The notes: a model not told the origin generated them from the letters alone. Shown: positions 1 through 8,889, counted from the stretch's first letter. The stretch: 46,528 nt of DNA from Pelagibius sp. (GCF_028289705.1 NZ_JANQOI010000164.1:1-46528), one strand, 5' to 3'. Program-made: numbers and translations.

Positions 1-1779
1 CTGGGCGACATGGAGCGGCTCTTCGCGGAAATCCCGCTGGAGCGCATGAACACCTCCATGACCATCAACGCCACCGCGCCCTGGCTGCTGGCGCTCTACA
101 TCGCCTGCGCGGAGAAGCAGGGTGTGGCGCGGGACCAGCTCACCGGCACGGTGCAGAACGACATCATCAAGGAGTATCTCTCCCGCGGCACCCACATCTT
201 CCCGCCGCAGCCCTCCCTGACGCTGATCACCGACGTCATCGCCTTCGCCTATCGCGAGGTGCCGAAGTGGAACCCCACCAACGTCTGCTCCTATCACCTG
301 CAGGAGGCCGGGGCGACGCCGGTGCAGGAGCTGGCCTTCGCGCTGGCCACCGCCATCGCGGTGCTGGATTCCCTGCGCGACTCCGGCCAGGTGCCCGAAG
401 AGGATTTCCCCCGCGTGGTGGGGCGCATTTCGTTCTTCGTCAACGCCGGCCTGCGCTTCATCACCGAGCTTTGCAAGATGCGCGCCTTCACCCAGCTCTG
501 GGACGAGATCTGCCGGGAGCGTTACGGCATCGAGGAGCCGAAGTACCGGCGCTTCCGCTACGGCGTGCAGGTGAACTCCCTGGGCCTCACCGAGCAGCAG
601 CCGGAGAACAACGTCTACCGCATCCTGCTGGAAACCCTGGCGGTCACCCTCTCCAAGGACGCCCGCGCCCGCGCCGTGCAACTGCCGGCCTGGAACGAGG
701 CGCTCGGCCTGCCGCGCCCCTGGGACCAGCAGTGGTCCTTGCGGCTGCAGCAGATCCTCGCCTTCGAGACCGACCTGCTGGACTATCCCGACATCTTCGA
801 GGGCTCGACCGTGATCGCCGCCAAAGTGGAGGACCTGAAAGCCGAGGCGCGGGCGGAGCTGGCCCGCATCGAGGAGATGGGCGGCGCCGTCGCTGCCGTC
901 GAGAACGCCTATATGAAGGAGCGGCTGGTCGAAAGCGCCACCCGGCGCCTGGAGGCCATCGAGGCCGGCGAGCAGATCGTGGTCGGCGTCAACGCCTATC
1001 AGGAGAGCGAGCCCTCGCCGCTGACCGAAGGGGCCGACGGCGGCTTCATGGCCCCGGATGCCGAGGCCGAGGCGGCGCAGATCGAAAACCTGACCGCCTG
1101 GCGCGGCGACCGCGATGGCGAGGCCGTCGCCCAGGCGCTGGCCGCCCTCGAAGCGGCAGCGCGCGAGGGCGCCAACATCATGGAGCCCTCCATCGCCTGC
1201 GCCCATGCCGGGGTGACTACCGGGGAGTGGGGGGAGGTCCTTCGCAAGGTCTTCGGCGAGTACCGCGCCCCCACCGGGGTCGGTGCCGCCACCTCCTTGG
1301 CAGCGGACGACGAACAGGCCCTGGCCGCCGTGCGCCGGCGGGTCGAGGCGCTGTCACGCCGCCTCGGACGGCGGCTGAAGATCCTGGTGGGCAAGCCGGG
1401 GCTCGACGGCCACTCCAACGGCGCCGAGCAGATCGCCGTGCGCGCCCGCGACGCCGGCTTCGAGGTGGTCTACGAGGGCATCCGCCTGACCCCGGCGCAG
1501 ATCGTCGGCGCCGCCCTGGAAGAGGGCGTGCACGTGATCGGCCTCTCCATCCTCTCCGGCTCCCACGTCGCCCTGGTCACCGAGGTGCAGCGGCGCATGG
1601 AACGGGCCGGCCTCACCCGGGTGCCGCTGGTGGCCGGCGGCATCATCCCGCCGGAGGACGAAGCGGCCCTCAAGGCCGCCGGCGTCGCCGCCGTCTTCAC
1701 CCCCAAGGACTACGACCTCACCGCCATCCTCGCCGAGGTCGTCGAAATCGTCGACCGCGCGACGCAGGAAGCGGCGTAG
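1..1779 (+). CDS. ecm: Ethylmalonyl-CoA mutase, 5' end missing
   Basis: Adenosylcobalamin-dependent mutase that converts (2R)-ethylmalonyl-CoA to (2S)-methylsuccinyl-CoA in the ethylmalonyl-CoA pathway of acetate assimilation. The frame is open to the left window edge, so the N-terminus is missing and 592 residues are visible. The first two thirds form the acyl-CoA mutase barrel (NATAPWLLALY, NPTNVCSYHLQEAGA, RYGVQVNSLGLTEQQPENN). The last ~130 residues form the B12-binding domain with the DxHxxG motif in KPGLDGHSNGAEQIA, then SILSGSH and VAGGIIP. The SNGAEQIA form of the B12 motif and the single-chain layout fit the Ecm/MeaA group better than methylmalonyl-CoA mutase; this rests on remembered family sequences. 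A short acidic linker (about residues 335-360) joins the domains. No pathway partner is visible in the window. Confidence 0.88.
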   Translation: MGDMERLFAEIPLERMNTSMTINATAPWLLALYIACAEKQGVARDQLTGTVQNDIIKEYLSRGTHIFPPQPSLTLITDVIAFAYREVPKWNPTNVCSYHLQEAGATPVQELAFALATAIAVLDSLRDSGQVPEEDFPRVVGRISFFVNAGLRFITELCKMRAFTQLWDEICRERYGIEEPKYRRFRYGVQVNSLGLTEQQPENNVYRILLETLAVTLSKDARARAVQLPAWNEALGLPRPWDQQWSLRLQQILAFETDLLDYPDIFEGSTVIAAKVEDLKAEARAELARIEEMGGAVAAVENAYMKERLVESATRRLEAIEAGEQIVVGVNAYQESEPSPLTEGADGGFMAPDAEAEAAQIENLTAWRGDRDGEAVAQALAALEAAAREGANIMEPSIACAHAGVTTGEWGEVLRKVFGEYRAPTGVGAATSLAADDEQALAAVRRRVEALSRRLGRRLKILVGKPGLDGHSNGAEQIAVRARDAGFEVVYEGIRLTPAQIVGAALEEGVHVIGLSILSGSHVALVTEVQRRMERAGLTRVPLVAGGIIPPEDEAALKAAGVAAVFTPKDYDLTAILAEVVEIVDRATQEAA

Positions 1780-1787
1780 ACCCAGGT

Positions 1788-1938
1788 CCCCCTCACCCAG
1801 CTCCGGCTAGGTTCGCTGCGCTCACCAAGCCTGCGCAACCCTCTCCCACGAGGGGAGAGGGATTCGAAGGGGCGCTCAACATAACCCTCTCCCCTGGTGG
1901 GAGAGGGAGGGGCCCGCGTGAGCGGGAGGGTGAGGGGG
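1788..1938. repeat. Palindromic intergenic element, copy 1 (GGGAGAGGG family)
   Basis: A 151-nt element bounded by perfect 11-bp terminal inverted repeats, CCCCCTCACCC at 1788-1798 and GGGTGAGGGGG at 1928-1938. Inside are two hairpins of the CCCTCTCCC/GGGAGAGGG type. It occupies most of the gap between the mutase gene and the TRAP receptor gene. A second complete copy with the same ends lies at 43886-44085 and a partial one at 19443-19590. No coding capacity is apparent. Confidence 0.75.
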
Positions 1939-2044
1939 CCGACCCGCCGCTAGAATTTCCGGGGGAAGGCCGCTAGGCTCGCGGCCAACGCGGTTGGCTG
2001 CCACTGCGGCGCCGAACCAGAGAGTCTTGAGGGAGGAGACAGGG

Positions 2045-3136
2045 ATGAAACGCCGGAACTTCATGAAGCGCGCGGGGCTGGCGGCGGCGGCCGGGGCGGC
2101 CTCGACCACGCTGGCGGCGCCGGCCATCGCCCAGGAGCGGTTCGAGCTGAACCTTGTCATGCCCTGGCCCAAGGGCACGCCGGGGGTGGGCGTCAATGCC
2201 GAGCGCTTCGTGCAGCGTGTGACGGCCATGAGCGGCGGGCGCATCGTCATCCGCCTGTTCGGCGCCGGCGAGTTGGTGCCGCCCTTCGAGAGCTTCGATG
2301 CGGTGCAGTCCGGCTCCGCCGACATCCTCCACGGCACGCCCTATTTCTGGGTCGGCAAGTCCAAGGCCTTCAACTACTTCACCACGCTGCCCTTCGGCCT
2401 CAACGCCATCGAGCTGCCGGCCTGGCTGACTTACGGCGGCGGCCAGGCGCTCTGGGACGAGGTCTATGCGGGCTTCGGCCTGAAGCCCTTCTACGCCGGC
2501 TCCAGCGGCGTGCAGGCCGGCGGCTGGTTCAAGACCGAGATCAACACCATCGAGGACCTGCAGGGCCTGAAGATCCGCATCGCCGGGCTGGGCGGCGAGG
2601 TGATGCGGCGCATCGGCGCCGTGGTCGTACTGCTGCCGCCGGGCGAGATCCTGCCCTCCATGCAGTCCGGCGCCATCGACGCGGCGGAGTGGATCGGCCC
2701 CTGGAACGATGTCGCCTTCGGCCTGCAGAAGGTGGCGAAGTACTACTACGTGCCGGCCTTCCACGAGCCGGGCCCGGGCCTGGAGATCACCCTCAACAAG
2801 GCCAGGTACGACGCCCTGCCCGCCGACCTGCAGGCGATCCTCCAGGCTGCCGCGGCGGCCACGGCGCAGGACACCACCACCGACTTCGCCTATCACAACA
2901 TCCAGGCCTTCGAGCCGCTGATCCAGGACTACGACGTGGAACTCAGGGCCTTCTCCGACGAGATCATCGCGCGGCTGGGGGCGGTGACCCGGGAGGTGGC
3001 GGAGGAGATCGGCGCCACCGACGCCCTGACCCAAAAGGTCCATGCCTCCTACATCGATTTCGTGCGCAAATCGGCGGCCTATCAGGGCCGCTTCGAGGAG
3101 ACCATGCTGCGCCAGCGCCGCGAGGTCTGGGCGTAG
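2045..3136 (+). CDS. TRAP transporter solute-binding protein (DctP/TakP-like)
   Basis: Periplasmic receptor of a tripartite ATP-independent transporter, probably for an organic or keto acid. The ATG at 2045 is preferred over an upstream in-frame start at 1994 because a GGGAGGAGA ribosome site precedes it and the protein then begins with a Tat-type signal (KRRNFMKRAG, cleavage near AAPAIAQE). It has 363 residues, normal for the family. The segments AGLGGEVMRRIG and DAAEWIGPWND resemble the ligand-binding core of TakP-type (alpha-keto acid) receptors. No membrane subunit (DctQ or DctM) lies nearby, so it is an orphan receptor here. The ligand is inferred only. Confidence 0.85.
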   Translation: MKRRNFMKRAGLAAAAGAASTTLAAPAIAQERFELNLVMPWPKGTPGVGVNAERFVQRVTAMSGGRIVIRLFGAGELVPPFESFDAVQSGSADILHGTPYFWVGKSKAFNYFTTLPFGLNAIELPAWLTYGGGQALWDEVYAGFGLKPFYAGSSGVQAGGWFKTEINTIEDLQGLKIRIAGLGGEVMRRIGAVVVLLPPGEILPSMQSGAIDAAEWIGPWNDVAFGLQKVAKYYYVPAFHEPGPGLEITLNKARYDALPADLQAILQAAAAATAQDTTTDFAYHNIQAFEPLIQDYDVELRAFSDEIIARLGAVTREVAEEIGATDALTQKVHASYIDFVRKSAAYQGRFEETMLRQRREVWA

Positions 3137-3176
3137 GGGGCCGGGGCGTAACGGATCGGGGCCGCGGTCCCCCGGG

Positions 3177-3205
3177 TTGACTTTTGTCCGCCGATCCATT
3201 CTGAT
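3177..3205 (+). promoter_or_regulatory. Candidate sigma70-type promoter for the ACT-like gene
   Basis: TTGACT at 3177-3182 and TCTGAT at 3200-3205 are separated by exactly 17 nt, in the 190-nt gap before the gene starting at 3327. The -35 hexamer is good; the -10 is weak. No transcript evidence is available, so this is only a candidate. Confidence 0.3.
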
Positions 3206-3326
3206 CGGTCCGTTATGGACGTTCTCCGCCTGTTCGGCATCGCCATTCGAATTACGGACCCGGCACCCAGAGGGTAGCCGGGAACAGCCGATTCGACTTT
3301 GGTGACATCCGTTCAGGGGACTGAGA

Positions 3327-3680
3327 ATGTCCTTTTCCATGACTGCCGCTTCCACGACTGCCGCGACCGCGCGGCCCCTTCCATCGCAGCACGACCTTAA
3401 ACCGGCGCCGGGCGCCGCCGTCGTCGTCTACTGCTTTTCCATCCATGCCGAAGCCGAGCCCGGCGTCATGCCGCGGGTGCTGGAGCTTTTCGCCAAGCGC
3501 GGCCTGGTGCCGACGCGCTGGCACAGCGACGTCACCGGCCCCCTGAACGGCGATCTGGCCATCGACGTCCAGGTCGAAGGACTCGACGTTCGCACCGGCG
3601 ACTACATCGCCCGCTGCCTGCGCCAGGTCCATCAGGTGGAAACCGTGCTGACCTCCCAAAAGCACATGGGGCGCGGGTAG
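3327..3680 (+). CDS. Small ACT-domain-like protein
   Basis: A 117-residue soluble protein. After a low-complexity Ser/Thr/Ala N-terminus, residues ~28-110 read like one ACT fold: a hydrophobic strand (AVVVYCFSIHAEAE), PGVMPRVLELFAKRGLVPTRW as the first helix and loop, then DLAIDVQVEGL and a second helix ending in a VETV strand. ACT domains bind small ligands such as amino acids, and stand-alone copies usually act as regulatory subunits. No enzyme it could regulate is adjacent. The start is supported by CAGGGGA six bases upstream; an internal ATG at 3342 is possible. The ACT assignment comes from pattern only. Confidence 0.65.
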   Translation: MSFSMTAASTTAATARPLPSQHDLKPAPGAAVVVYCFSIHAEAEPGVMPRVLELFAKRGLVPTRWHSDVTGPLNGDLAIDVQVEGLDVRTGDYIARCLRQVHQVETVLTSQKHMGRG

Positions 3681-3846
3681 AGCTCATAACATCGGCTTTG
3701 GGTGCCGTTTTCGGGGCCCGCTTCCGATCATTCCGTGATCCTGCTAGTCTTCTTCGGTTCACGCGGGGATGCTTCGGGCCCGGGCGCATTGCTCCGGGCC
3801 TGAAATGCAAAGAACCAACAAGACCCGAAACCATGGGAGACAGATT

Positions 3847-5094
3847 ATGAGAGTGTCGTACGCCTTGGGCGCGGCCGTGCTTTGCGGCTTCGCCGGAACC
3901 GCCGCCGCCGATACCACCGACGTCACCTGGCAGACCAAGGTGGTGCTGGAAAAGCAGGGGGAGCACTGTGTCGACGATCCCAACTGCTTCAACCGCTATC
4001 ACCCGGCGATCCCGCCGGCGGCGCGGGCCAAGCCGGGCGACATGATCGTGCTTCATACCCGCGACGCGCTTGATTCCGACTTGAATCTCGACTCCGTCGC
4101 CGACGACCTTGCGGCGGTGGACCTCAACCTGGTGCATCCCATGACCGGCCCCGTGCACATCGAGGGCGCGGAGCGCGGCGACGTCATCGCCGTCACCCTG
4201 GTGGACATCGAGCCGGATCAGTACGGCTACACCGTCATCGTGCCGGGCTTCGGCTTCCTGCGCGATCTCTACACCGAGCCCTATCTGGTGAACTGGAAGC
4301 AGTCGCGGACCCACGCGGTCTCCGACCAGATGCCCGGCGTCAAGGTGCCCTACGAGGCCTTCATGGGCTCGGTCGGTGTGCTGCCCGGCCAGCCGGAGGT
4401 GGAAAGCTGGCTGGCGCGGGAGGCGGCTCTGGGCGCGGCCGGCGGCATCGCCCTGCCGCCGCAGCCCGTAGGGGCGCTGCCCTCCGCCGTCTGCGGGCCG
4501 GAGGGCCCCCACAAGGACGAGTGCCTGCGTACCATCCCGCCGCGCGAGAACGGCGGCAACATGGACGTGCAGCAGATGCAGGTGGGCACCACCCTGCTGC
4601 TGCCCTGCTTCGTCGACGGTTGCGGGCTTTTCGCCGGCGATGTGCACTATGCCCAGGGCGACGGCGAGGTCTCCGGGACCGCCATCGAGACCGGCGCGGT
4701 GGTGACCCTCAGCGTCGAAATCCGCAAGGGCCAGGGCAGCGTCATCACCGGTCCCGAGGTGGAAGGCGGCACCCAGATCAAGGAGATCGAGCCCTCCAAG
4801 TTCTATCAGACCATCGGTCTGCCGCTGAAGGCCGCCGGCGAGGTCCCGCCGCCCCACGCCTATCTGGAGAGCGAGAAGATCGCCGACCTCACCAACCTCT
4901 CCGAGGACCTGGTGGTCGCGGCCCGCAACGCGCTGATCAAGATGATCGCCTATATCCAGCGCGAACACGGCCTCAACCGCGAACAGGCCTACATCCTCGC
5001 CAGCGTCGCCGTGGACCTGCGGATCGGCCAGGTGGTGGACGTGCCCAACTACATCGTCACCGCGGTGCTGAACGAGGACGTTTTCGAGGAGTGA
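3847..5094 (+). CDS. Exported acetamidase/formamidase-family protein
   Basis: FmdA/AmdA-family hydrolase of 415 residues; relatives hydrolyse formamide or acetamide to ammonia and the acid. Family signatures include GPVHIEGAERGDVIAVTLVDI, PGFGFLRD and, near the C-terminus, AYILASVAVDLRIGQVVDVPN. It starts with a signal peptide (MRVSYALGAAVLCGF, cleavage after AAA), unlike the classical cytoplasmic enzymes, so it probably acts in the periplasm. An upstream in-frame start at 3769 would bury that signal, and GGGAGA sits just before the ATG at 3847. Its stop codon overlaps the GTG of the next gene. The substrate is not provable from sequence. Confidence 0.85.
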   Translation: MRVSYALGAAVLCGFAGTAAADTTDVTWQTKVVLEKQGEHCVDDPNCFNRYHPAIPPAARAKPGDMIVLHTRDALDSDLNLDSVADDLAAVDLNLVHPMTGPVHIEGAERGDVIAVTLVDIEPDQYGYTVIVPGFGFLRDLYTEPYLVNWKQSRTHAVSDQMPGVKVPYEAFMGSVGVLPGQPEVESWLAREAALGAAGGIALPPQPVGALPSAVCGPEGPHKDECLRTIPPRENGGNMDVQQMQVGTTLLLPCFVDGCGLFAGDVHYAQGDGEVSGTAIETGAVVTLSVEIRKGQGSVITGPEVEGGTQIKEIEPSKFYQTIGLPLKAAGEVPPPHAYLESEKIADLTNLSEDLVVAARNALIKMIAYIQREHGLNREQAYILASVAVDLRIGQVVDVPNYIVTAVLNEDVFEE

Positions 5095-5702
5095 CCCGCG
5101 GGGATGTCCGGGGGCGTACCCGGCGCCTCGCGCGCCGGCACGTCCTGCGGCTGGGGGGCGGCTTGGCCGCCGCTCTGCTGCTGTGCGGCCACACGCCCTA
5201 TGGCCATTGGGTTGTCTATCGCAAGAAGCACCTGCTGATCGGCTGCCACAGGGCGGACCCGGAGACCTATGCCCTGGCGAAGCGGGTGGTGGCCGAACTC
5301 GCCGCGCATCTGCCGGCGGCCAAGGCGCGGCCCGCCCGTGCCCCGGATGCCCGGCGCCTCGCCAGCCTGCTGGGAACCGAGCAGATGGACGTCGCGATCC
5401 TGAGCGCCGGCGACGCCGCCGCCATGGCGGGCGGCAGCGGCCCGTTCGAACCTTACGGCGCCATCGGCCTGCGGCTGCTGACCCCCGTCGGGGACCACCT
5501 GCTGATCTGCCGCCAGGACTTTCGCGAGCGCCACGCCTGGCTGGTCACCGGGGCTCTCTCGGGAACCTCCGTGGTGCCGGCGGGAGAGACGGCGGCGGGG
5601 GGCGCCATTCCCTGGCATCCCGGCAGCCGCGCTTTTCTGGAGGGAAAACCCGAACCGGCGCCCGACCCGCCCCCCGACGGGTCAAGCGCCGATCCGGACT
5701 GA
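5091..5702 (+). CDS. Short TAXI-type solute-binding-like protein
   Basis: Begins at a GTG that overlaps the preceding stop codon (GTGA) and gives 203 residues. An arginine-rich N-terminus with RRHVLRLGGG followed by a hydrophobic stretch (residues 18-32) suggests Tat export or a membrane anchor. The residue before Cys32 is Leu, so it is a poor lipobox. The remainder resembles part of the TAXI/NMT1 substrate-binding fold (LLIGCHRADPETYALAKRVV, MDVAILSAGDAAAM, LLICRQDFRERHAWLVTGAL), but at roughly two thirds of the usual length. The tail is Pro/Asp-rich. Overlap with the amidase-family gene suggests translational coupling and a shared role, perhaps sensing or delivering an amide. The function is an inference. 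Confidence 0.6.
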   Translation: MTRGDVRGRTRRLARRHVLRLGGGLAAALLLCGHTPYGHWVVYRKKHLLIGCHRADPETYALAKRVVAELAAHLPAAKARPARAPDARRLASLLGTEQMDVAILSAGDAAAMAGGSGPFEPYGAIGLRLLTPVGDHLLICRQDFRERHAWLVTGALSGTSVVPAGETAAGGAIPWHPGSRAFLEGKPEPAPDPPPDGSSADPD

Positions 5703-5719
5703 GCGCTGGGATCGGGTAG

Positions 5720-6871
5720 TCAGCGCTTCAGCTTGCCGACGCCGGAGAAGCGGAAGGCTTCTTTTTCCAGGGCGTCGATCTCTTCCAGGCTCAACTGGTC
5801 GTGGGCGACGGTGATACGCCCGAGGAAGACCAGCGGCAGTTCCTCGGCCCGGCCCTCCATGTCGGCCTTGATGGCCTCGGCCGTCGCCGCGCCGACGTCG
5901 TCGCCCATGCGCATGGGCGTGGCGTTCAACTCGCCGCGGCGGATGGCATCGAGCTCCAGCCCGGTGCCGCCCCAGCCGGTGGAGAAGACCTCCTTGTGCT
6001 TGCCGGCGGCGACCTGGGCCTCCACCGAACCCATGGCCATGGCCGTGTTGGCGTTGTGGATGACGGTGGCCTCCGGATAGGCCTGGAGGATCAGGTTGGT
6101 GCCGTCGAAGCCGCCCTCGCGCTGGTATTCGCCATAGTGCTCGTAGGCGACTGTCCAGTTGCCCTTCTCCATGACGCAGTCCTTGAAGTCGCCGGAGCGC
6201 TGGTTGTCGGTCACCCCGGGGATGCCCCGGTTCATGGCGATGGTGACGTCCTTGCCCAGGCGGTCCAGCATGTAGCTGCAGATCACCTGCGCGCCGTAGG
6301 CCGAGGAGAAGTCGAACCAGACCGCCGGCTGCTGGTCGAACTGCTTCAGCGGGGTGTGGAAGGCCCAGACATAGGTGACGAAGCCGTCGTTCTTGGCCAG
6401 CTTGTCGATGTTGTCAGCCTGGGTCGCCAGCTCCGAAGGGCCGAAGATGACGTAGTCGTAGAGATCGGCGTCCTGCTCCACCTGGGTCGCGTAGGTCGAC
6501 TGCAGGGAGTGCTCGATCTGGCGCGAGGCGAACTCGGTGGTGTTGTACTCGATGCCGAGCTGGTCCAGGCGCTTGGTCAGGGCGAGATAGTTGCGGGCCC
6601 AGAAGTCGGAGACGTCGGCCGAGGGATAGATCAGGGCGATCTCGACCGGCCGGTCCTGAGTGCCCTTGTACGTCACGGCCTCGCCGCCGGTGGCCGCCTG
6701 CAGGGCCTCCAGCTTGCCCGGCTCGTTGACCTGTTCCGGCAGCCAGTGGTCGCGCTCCGCATCGCCCGGCAGGGCCTTCAGCGGCAGGTCGGCGGAGAGC
6801 GCCGTGGTCGCCATCAGCGCCGAGGCGGCGAGGGCGAGGCCCGTCGTCTTGATCGTTGTCTTTCTCGTCAT
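5720..6871 (-). CDS. LuxP-like periplasmic sugar/AI-2-family binding protein of an ABC importer
   Basis: 383 residues with a Sec signal (cleavage after TTALSA). It is a periplasmic-binding-protein type I (Peripla_BP_4) receptor. Compared from memory with Vibrio LuxP, it shares ADVSDFWARN, GWGGTGLELDAIRRGEL and PMRMGDDVG. Of the eight AI-2-contacting residues of LuxP, five appear kept (S88, W91, R225, W300, R321) and three differ (D86 for Gln, A170 for Asn, A277 for Asp). The ligand is therefore probably a related furanose or pentose-type sugar, not necessarily AI-2. It is the last gene of the ATPase-permease-receptor operon, 48 nt after the permease gene, with an AGGA ribosome site. The ABC partners point to uptake, not LuxQ-type signalling. 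Confidence 0.85.
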   Translation of the reverse strand: MTRKTTIKTTGLALAASALMATTALSADLPLKALPGDAERDHWLPEQVNEPGKLEALQAATGGEAVTYKGTQDRPVEIALIYPSADVSDFWARNYLALTKRLDQLGIEYNTTEFASRQIEHSLQSTYATQVEQDADLYDYVIFGPSELATQADNIDKLAKNDGFVTYVWAFHTPLKQFDQQPAVWFDFSSAYGAQVICSYMLDRLGKDVTIAMNRGIPGVTDNQRSGDFKDCVMEKGNWTVAYEHYGEYQREGGFDGTNLILQAYPEATVIHNANTAMAMGSVEAQVAAGKHKEVFSTGWGGTGLELDAIRRGELNATPMRMGDDVGAATAEAIKADMEGRAEELPLVFLGRITVAHDQLSLEEIDALEKEAFRFSGVGKLKR

Positions 6872-6919
6872 GTCATCCTCCCAGTCTTGGTTTTGTTTTC
6901 TGATTGAGTGTGTCCGCGG

Positions 6920-8035
6920 TCAGCCACTCGGGACTGAACCCGTGGAGAGCAGCATGCCGACGGCTGTGAGCAGCAGCAGGACCGCGACCAGCGCGCCGCC
7001 CAGCTTCAGCACCTTGAAATTGTCCGGGGTCATGAGGCTGTTGATGAGCCCCCGCGCGCCGTCGCGGTCCTTCTTCTGCAGCCAGGTGTAGAAGGCCACG
7101 GAGAGAATGATCACCACGCCGGAGGCCACCGACTGCCAGAAGAACTCGATGCGCAGGGTGACCAGGGCGTTGATCATCATGGAGAGCAGCAGCACGCCGG
7201 CCAGCGAGCCCAGCATGTAGGCGCGGCCGCCGAACAGCGAGGTGCCGCCCACCACCACGGCGGCGATGACATGGAGATTGAAGTAGGGCGCCGAGGTCGC
7301 CTGGATGGCGTTCAGCTTGCCGGTCAGCATCACCCCGGCGAGCCCCGCCATGGCGCCCATCAGCACGTAGGCATAGACCTTGTAGCGGTCGATGGCGATG
7401 CCGGTCATCTCCGCGGACTCCGGGTTGGAGCCGATGGCGATGGAATAACGCCCGAACCAGGTGCGCCGCAGCAGGATCGCGCCGATCACGAAGGTGGCGA
7501 GACCGACCAGCACGGGGATGGGCAGGAAGCCGGGAATGCGTCCGCGCCCCAGTTCGGTGATGAGGTCGGGAAAGCGCGCCAGCACCAGGCCCTTGGCCAG
7601 CACCAGCGCGAAGCCGCGGTAGACCAGGTCCATGGCCAGGGTGCCGATGAGGTCAGGCACCCGGAACTTGGTGATCACCAGACCGTTGATCAGCCCGAAG
7701 AGGCTGCCGATGACCAGCGCCAGGGGCAGGGCGACCCAGGCGGGAAAGCCGAACTCTTTGATGGCGAAGGCCATGATGATGCCGGTCAGCGCGGCGACCG
7801 AGCCGATGGAAAGGTCGATGCCGCGCTGGGTGATGACGAAGGTCATGGCCATGGCCATGGGCATGTAGAGGGCGGCTTCCAGCAGGATGATGTTGAGGTT
7901 GGAGGCGCGGAAGTAGCGCGCCGGCTCCGCCACCGCCATGAACAGCAGGATCAGGCCGATCATGGCCAGGGGACCGATGATCGCCAGATAGGGTTCCAGG
8001 CGCTGCTGGAGATCCCGGGGGGCCGTGTCCGCCAT
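6920..8035 (-). CDS. Sugar ABC transporter permease (RbsC/FrcC family)
   Basis: 371-residue polytopic inner-membrane protein of the BPD_transp_2 family. It has about nine to ten hydrophobic segments, starting with AIIGPLAMIGLILLFMAV. The family signatures are ITQRGIDLSIGS, the cytoplasmic coupling loop around AIGSNPESAEMTGI and VVVGGTSLFGGRAYMLGSLAG. It should form the homodimeric translocation pore for the binding protein encoded downstream. The C-terminus carries an extra segment with one more hydrophobic helix (ALVAVLLLLTAVGMLL). The ATG has a GGGGGGAA ribosome site, and the gene lies 15 nt after the ATPase stop. Confidence 0.93.
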   Translation of the reverse strand: MADTAPRDLQQRLEPYLAIIGPLAMIGLILLFMAVAEPARYFRASNLNIILLEAALYMPMAMAMTFVITQRGIDLSIGSVAALTGIIMAFAIKEFGFPAWVALPLALVIGSLFGLINGLVITKFRVPDLIGTLAMDLVYRGFALVLAKGLVLARFPDLITELGRGRIPGFLPIPVLVGLATFVIGAILLRRTWFGRYSIAIGSNPESAEMTGIAIDRYKVYAYVLMGAMAGLAGVMLTGKLNAIQATSAPYFNLHVIAAVVVGGTSLFGGRAYMLGSLAGVLLLSMMINALVTLRIEFFWQSVASGVVIILSVAFYTWLQKKDRDGARGLINSLMTPDNFKVLKLGGALVAVLLLLTAVGMLLSTGSVPSG

Positions 8036-8050
8036 GCCGCGTTCCCCCCT

Positions 8051-8815
8051 CTAGGCCGCTTCTTCCGCCGCGCCGACGATCATCCCCAGGACCTCCTGGC
8101 GGCTGGTCTCGGCGGTGCGCACCACGCCGGCACGCCGGCCGCGGCGCATCACCTGGATACGGTCGGAGACGGCGAAGACGTCGTCCAGGGAGTGGGAGAT
8201 CAGGATGATCGCCAGACCCTCCTCACGCAGCACCTCGATGAGCTTCAGAGTCCGCGCGGTCTCCTGCGGGCCCAGCGCCGCCGTCGGCTCGTCCATCACC
8301 AGCACCCTGAGGTCGGAGTGGTAGACCGCCCGCGCGATGGCCACCGCCTGGCGCTGCCCGCCGGAGAGGCTCTCGGTGGGCGCGTCCATGTTCTTGAGGC
8401 GCACGCCCAGGCGGTCGAAGAGCACGCGTTCGGCCTCAGAGCGCATCTTCTTGTTGTCGAGAAAGCGGAAGCCGAGGATCGAGGTGGTCAGCTCCGAGCC
8501 GAGGAACATGTTGGAGGCCGGGTCCAGATGATCGGCCAGGGCGAGGGTCTGGTAGACGGCGTCGATGCCCAGCGCGATGGCCTCGGAGTGGTTGCTCATG
8601 GAAAGCGTCTTGCCCTCCATCTGCACGGTCCCGCTGGTCGGCTGATAGACCCCGGTCAGGATCTTGATCAGGGTGGACTTGCCGGCGCCGTTGTCGCCGA
8701 CGATGGCCAGCACCTCCCCGGAATAGGCGTCGAGATCGACGTCCTGCAGCGCCGTGATCCCGCCGAAGCGCTTGGTCACGCCGCGCATGGAAACGATCGG
8801 GTCCTGTACCGCCAC
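8051..8815 (-). CDS. Sugar ABC transporter ATP-binding protein
   Basis: Single ABC domain of 254 residues, the FrcA-like half-length arrangement and not the double-domain RbsA type. Walker A is GDNGAGKST, the signature is LSGGQRQ, Walker B is VLVMDEPTAAL, and the switch histidine lies in LISHSLDD. The GTG at 8815 is chosen because GGAGGAGG lies four bases upstream; an ATG at 8872 would add 19 basic residues that do not belong to the domain. It is the first gene of the minus-strand operon and sits 75 nt downstream of the tandem operator palindromes. Confidence 0.92.
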   Translation of the reverse strand: MAVQDPIVSMRGVTKRFGGITALQDVDLDAYSGEVLAIVGDNGAGKSTLIKILTGVYQPTSGTVQMEGKTLSMSNHSEAIALGIDAVYQTLALADHLDPASNMFLGSELTTSILGFRFLDNKKMRSEAERVLFDRLGVRLKNMDAPTESLSGGQRQAVAIARAVYHSDLRVLVMDEPTAALGPQETARTLKLIEVLREEGLAIILISHSLDDVFAVSDRIQVMRRGRRAGVVRTAETSRQEVLGMIVGAAEEAA

Positions 8816-8889
8816 TTTGCCTCCTCCCCATCCGGTCCGGACCTTTCGTTTCGGCCGAGAGCCCTCTCGCAAAGGCCCTCACAGGTCAG

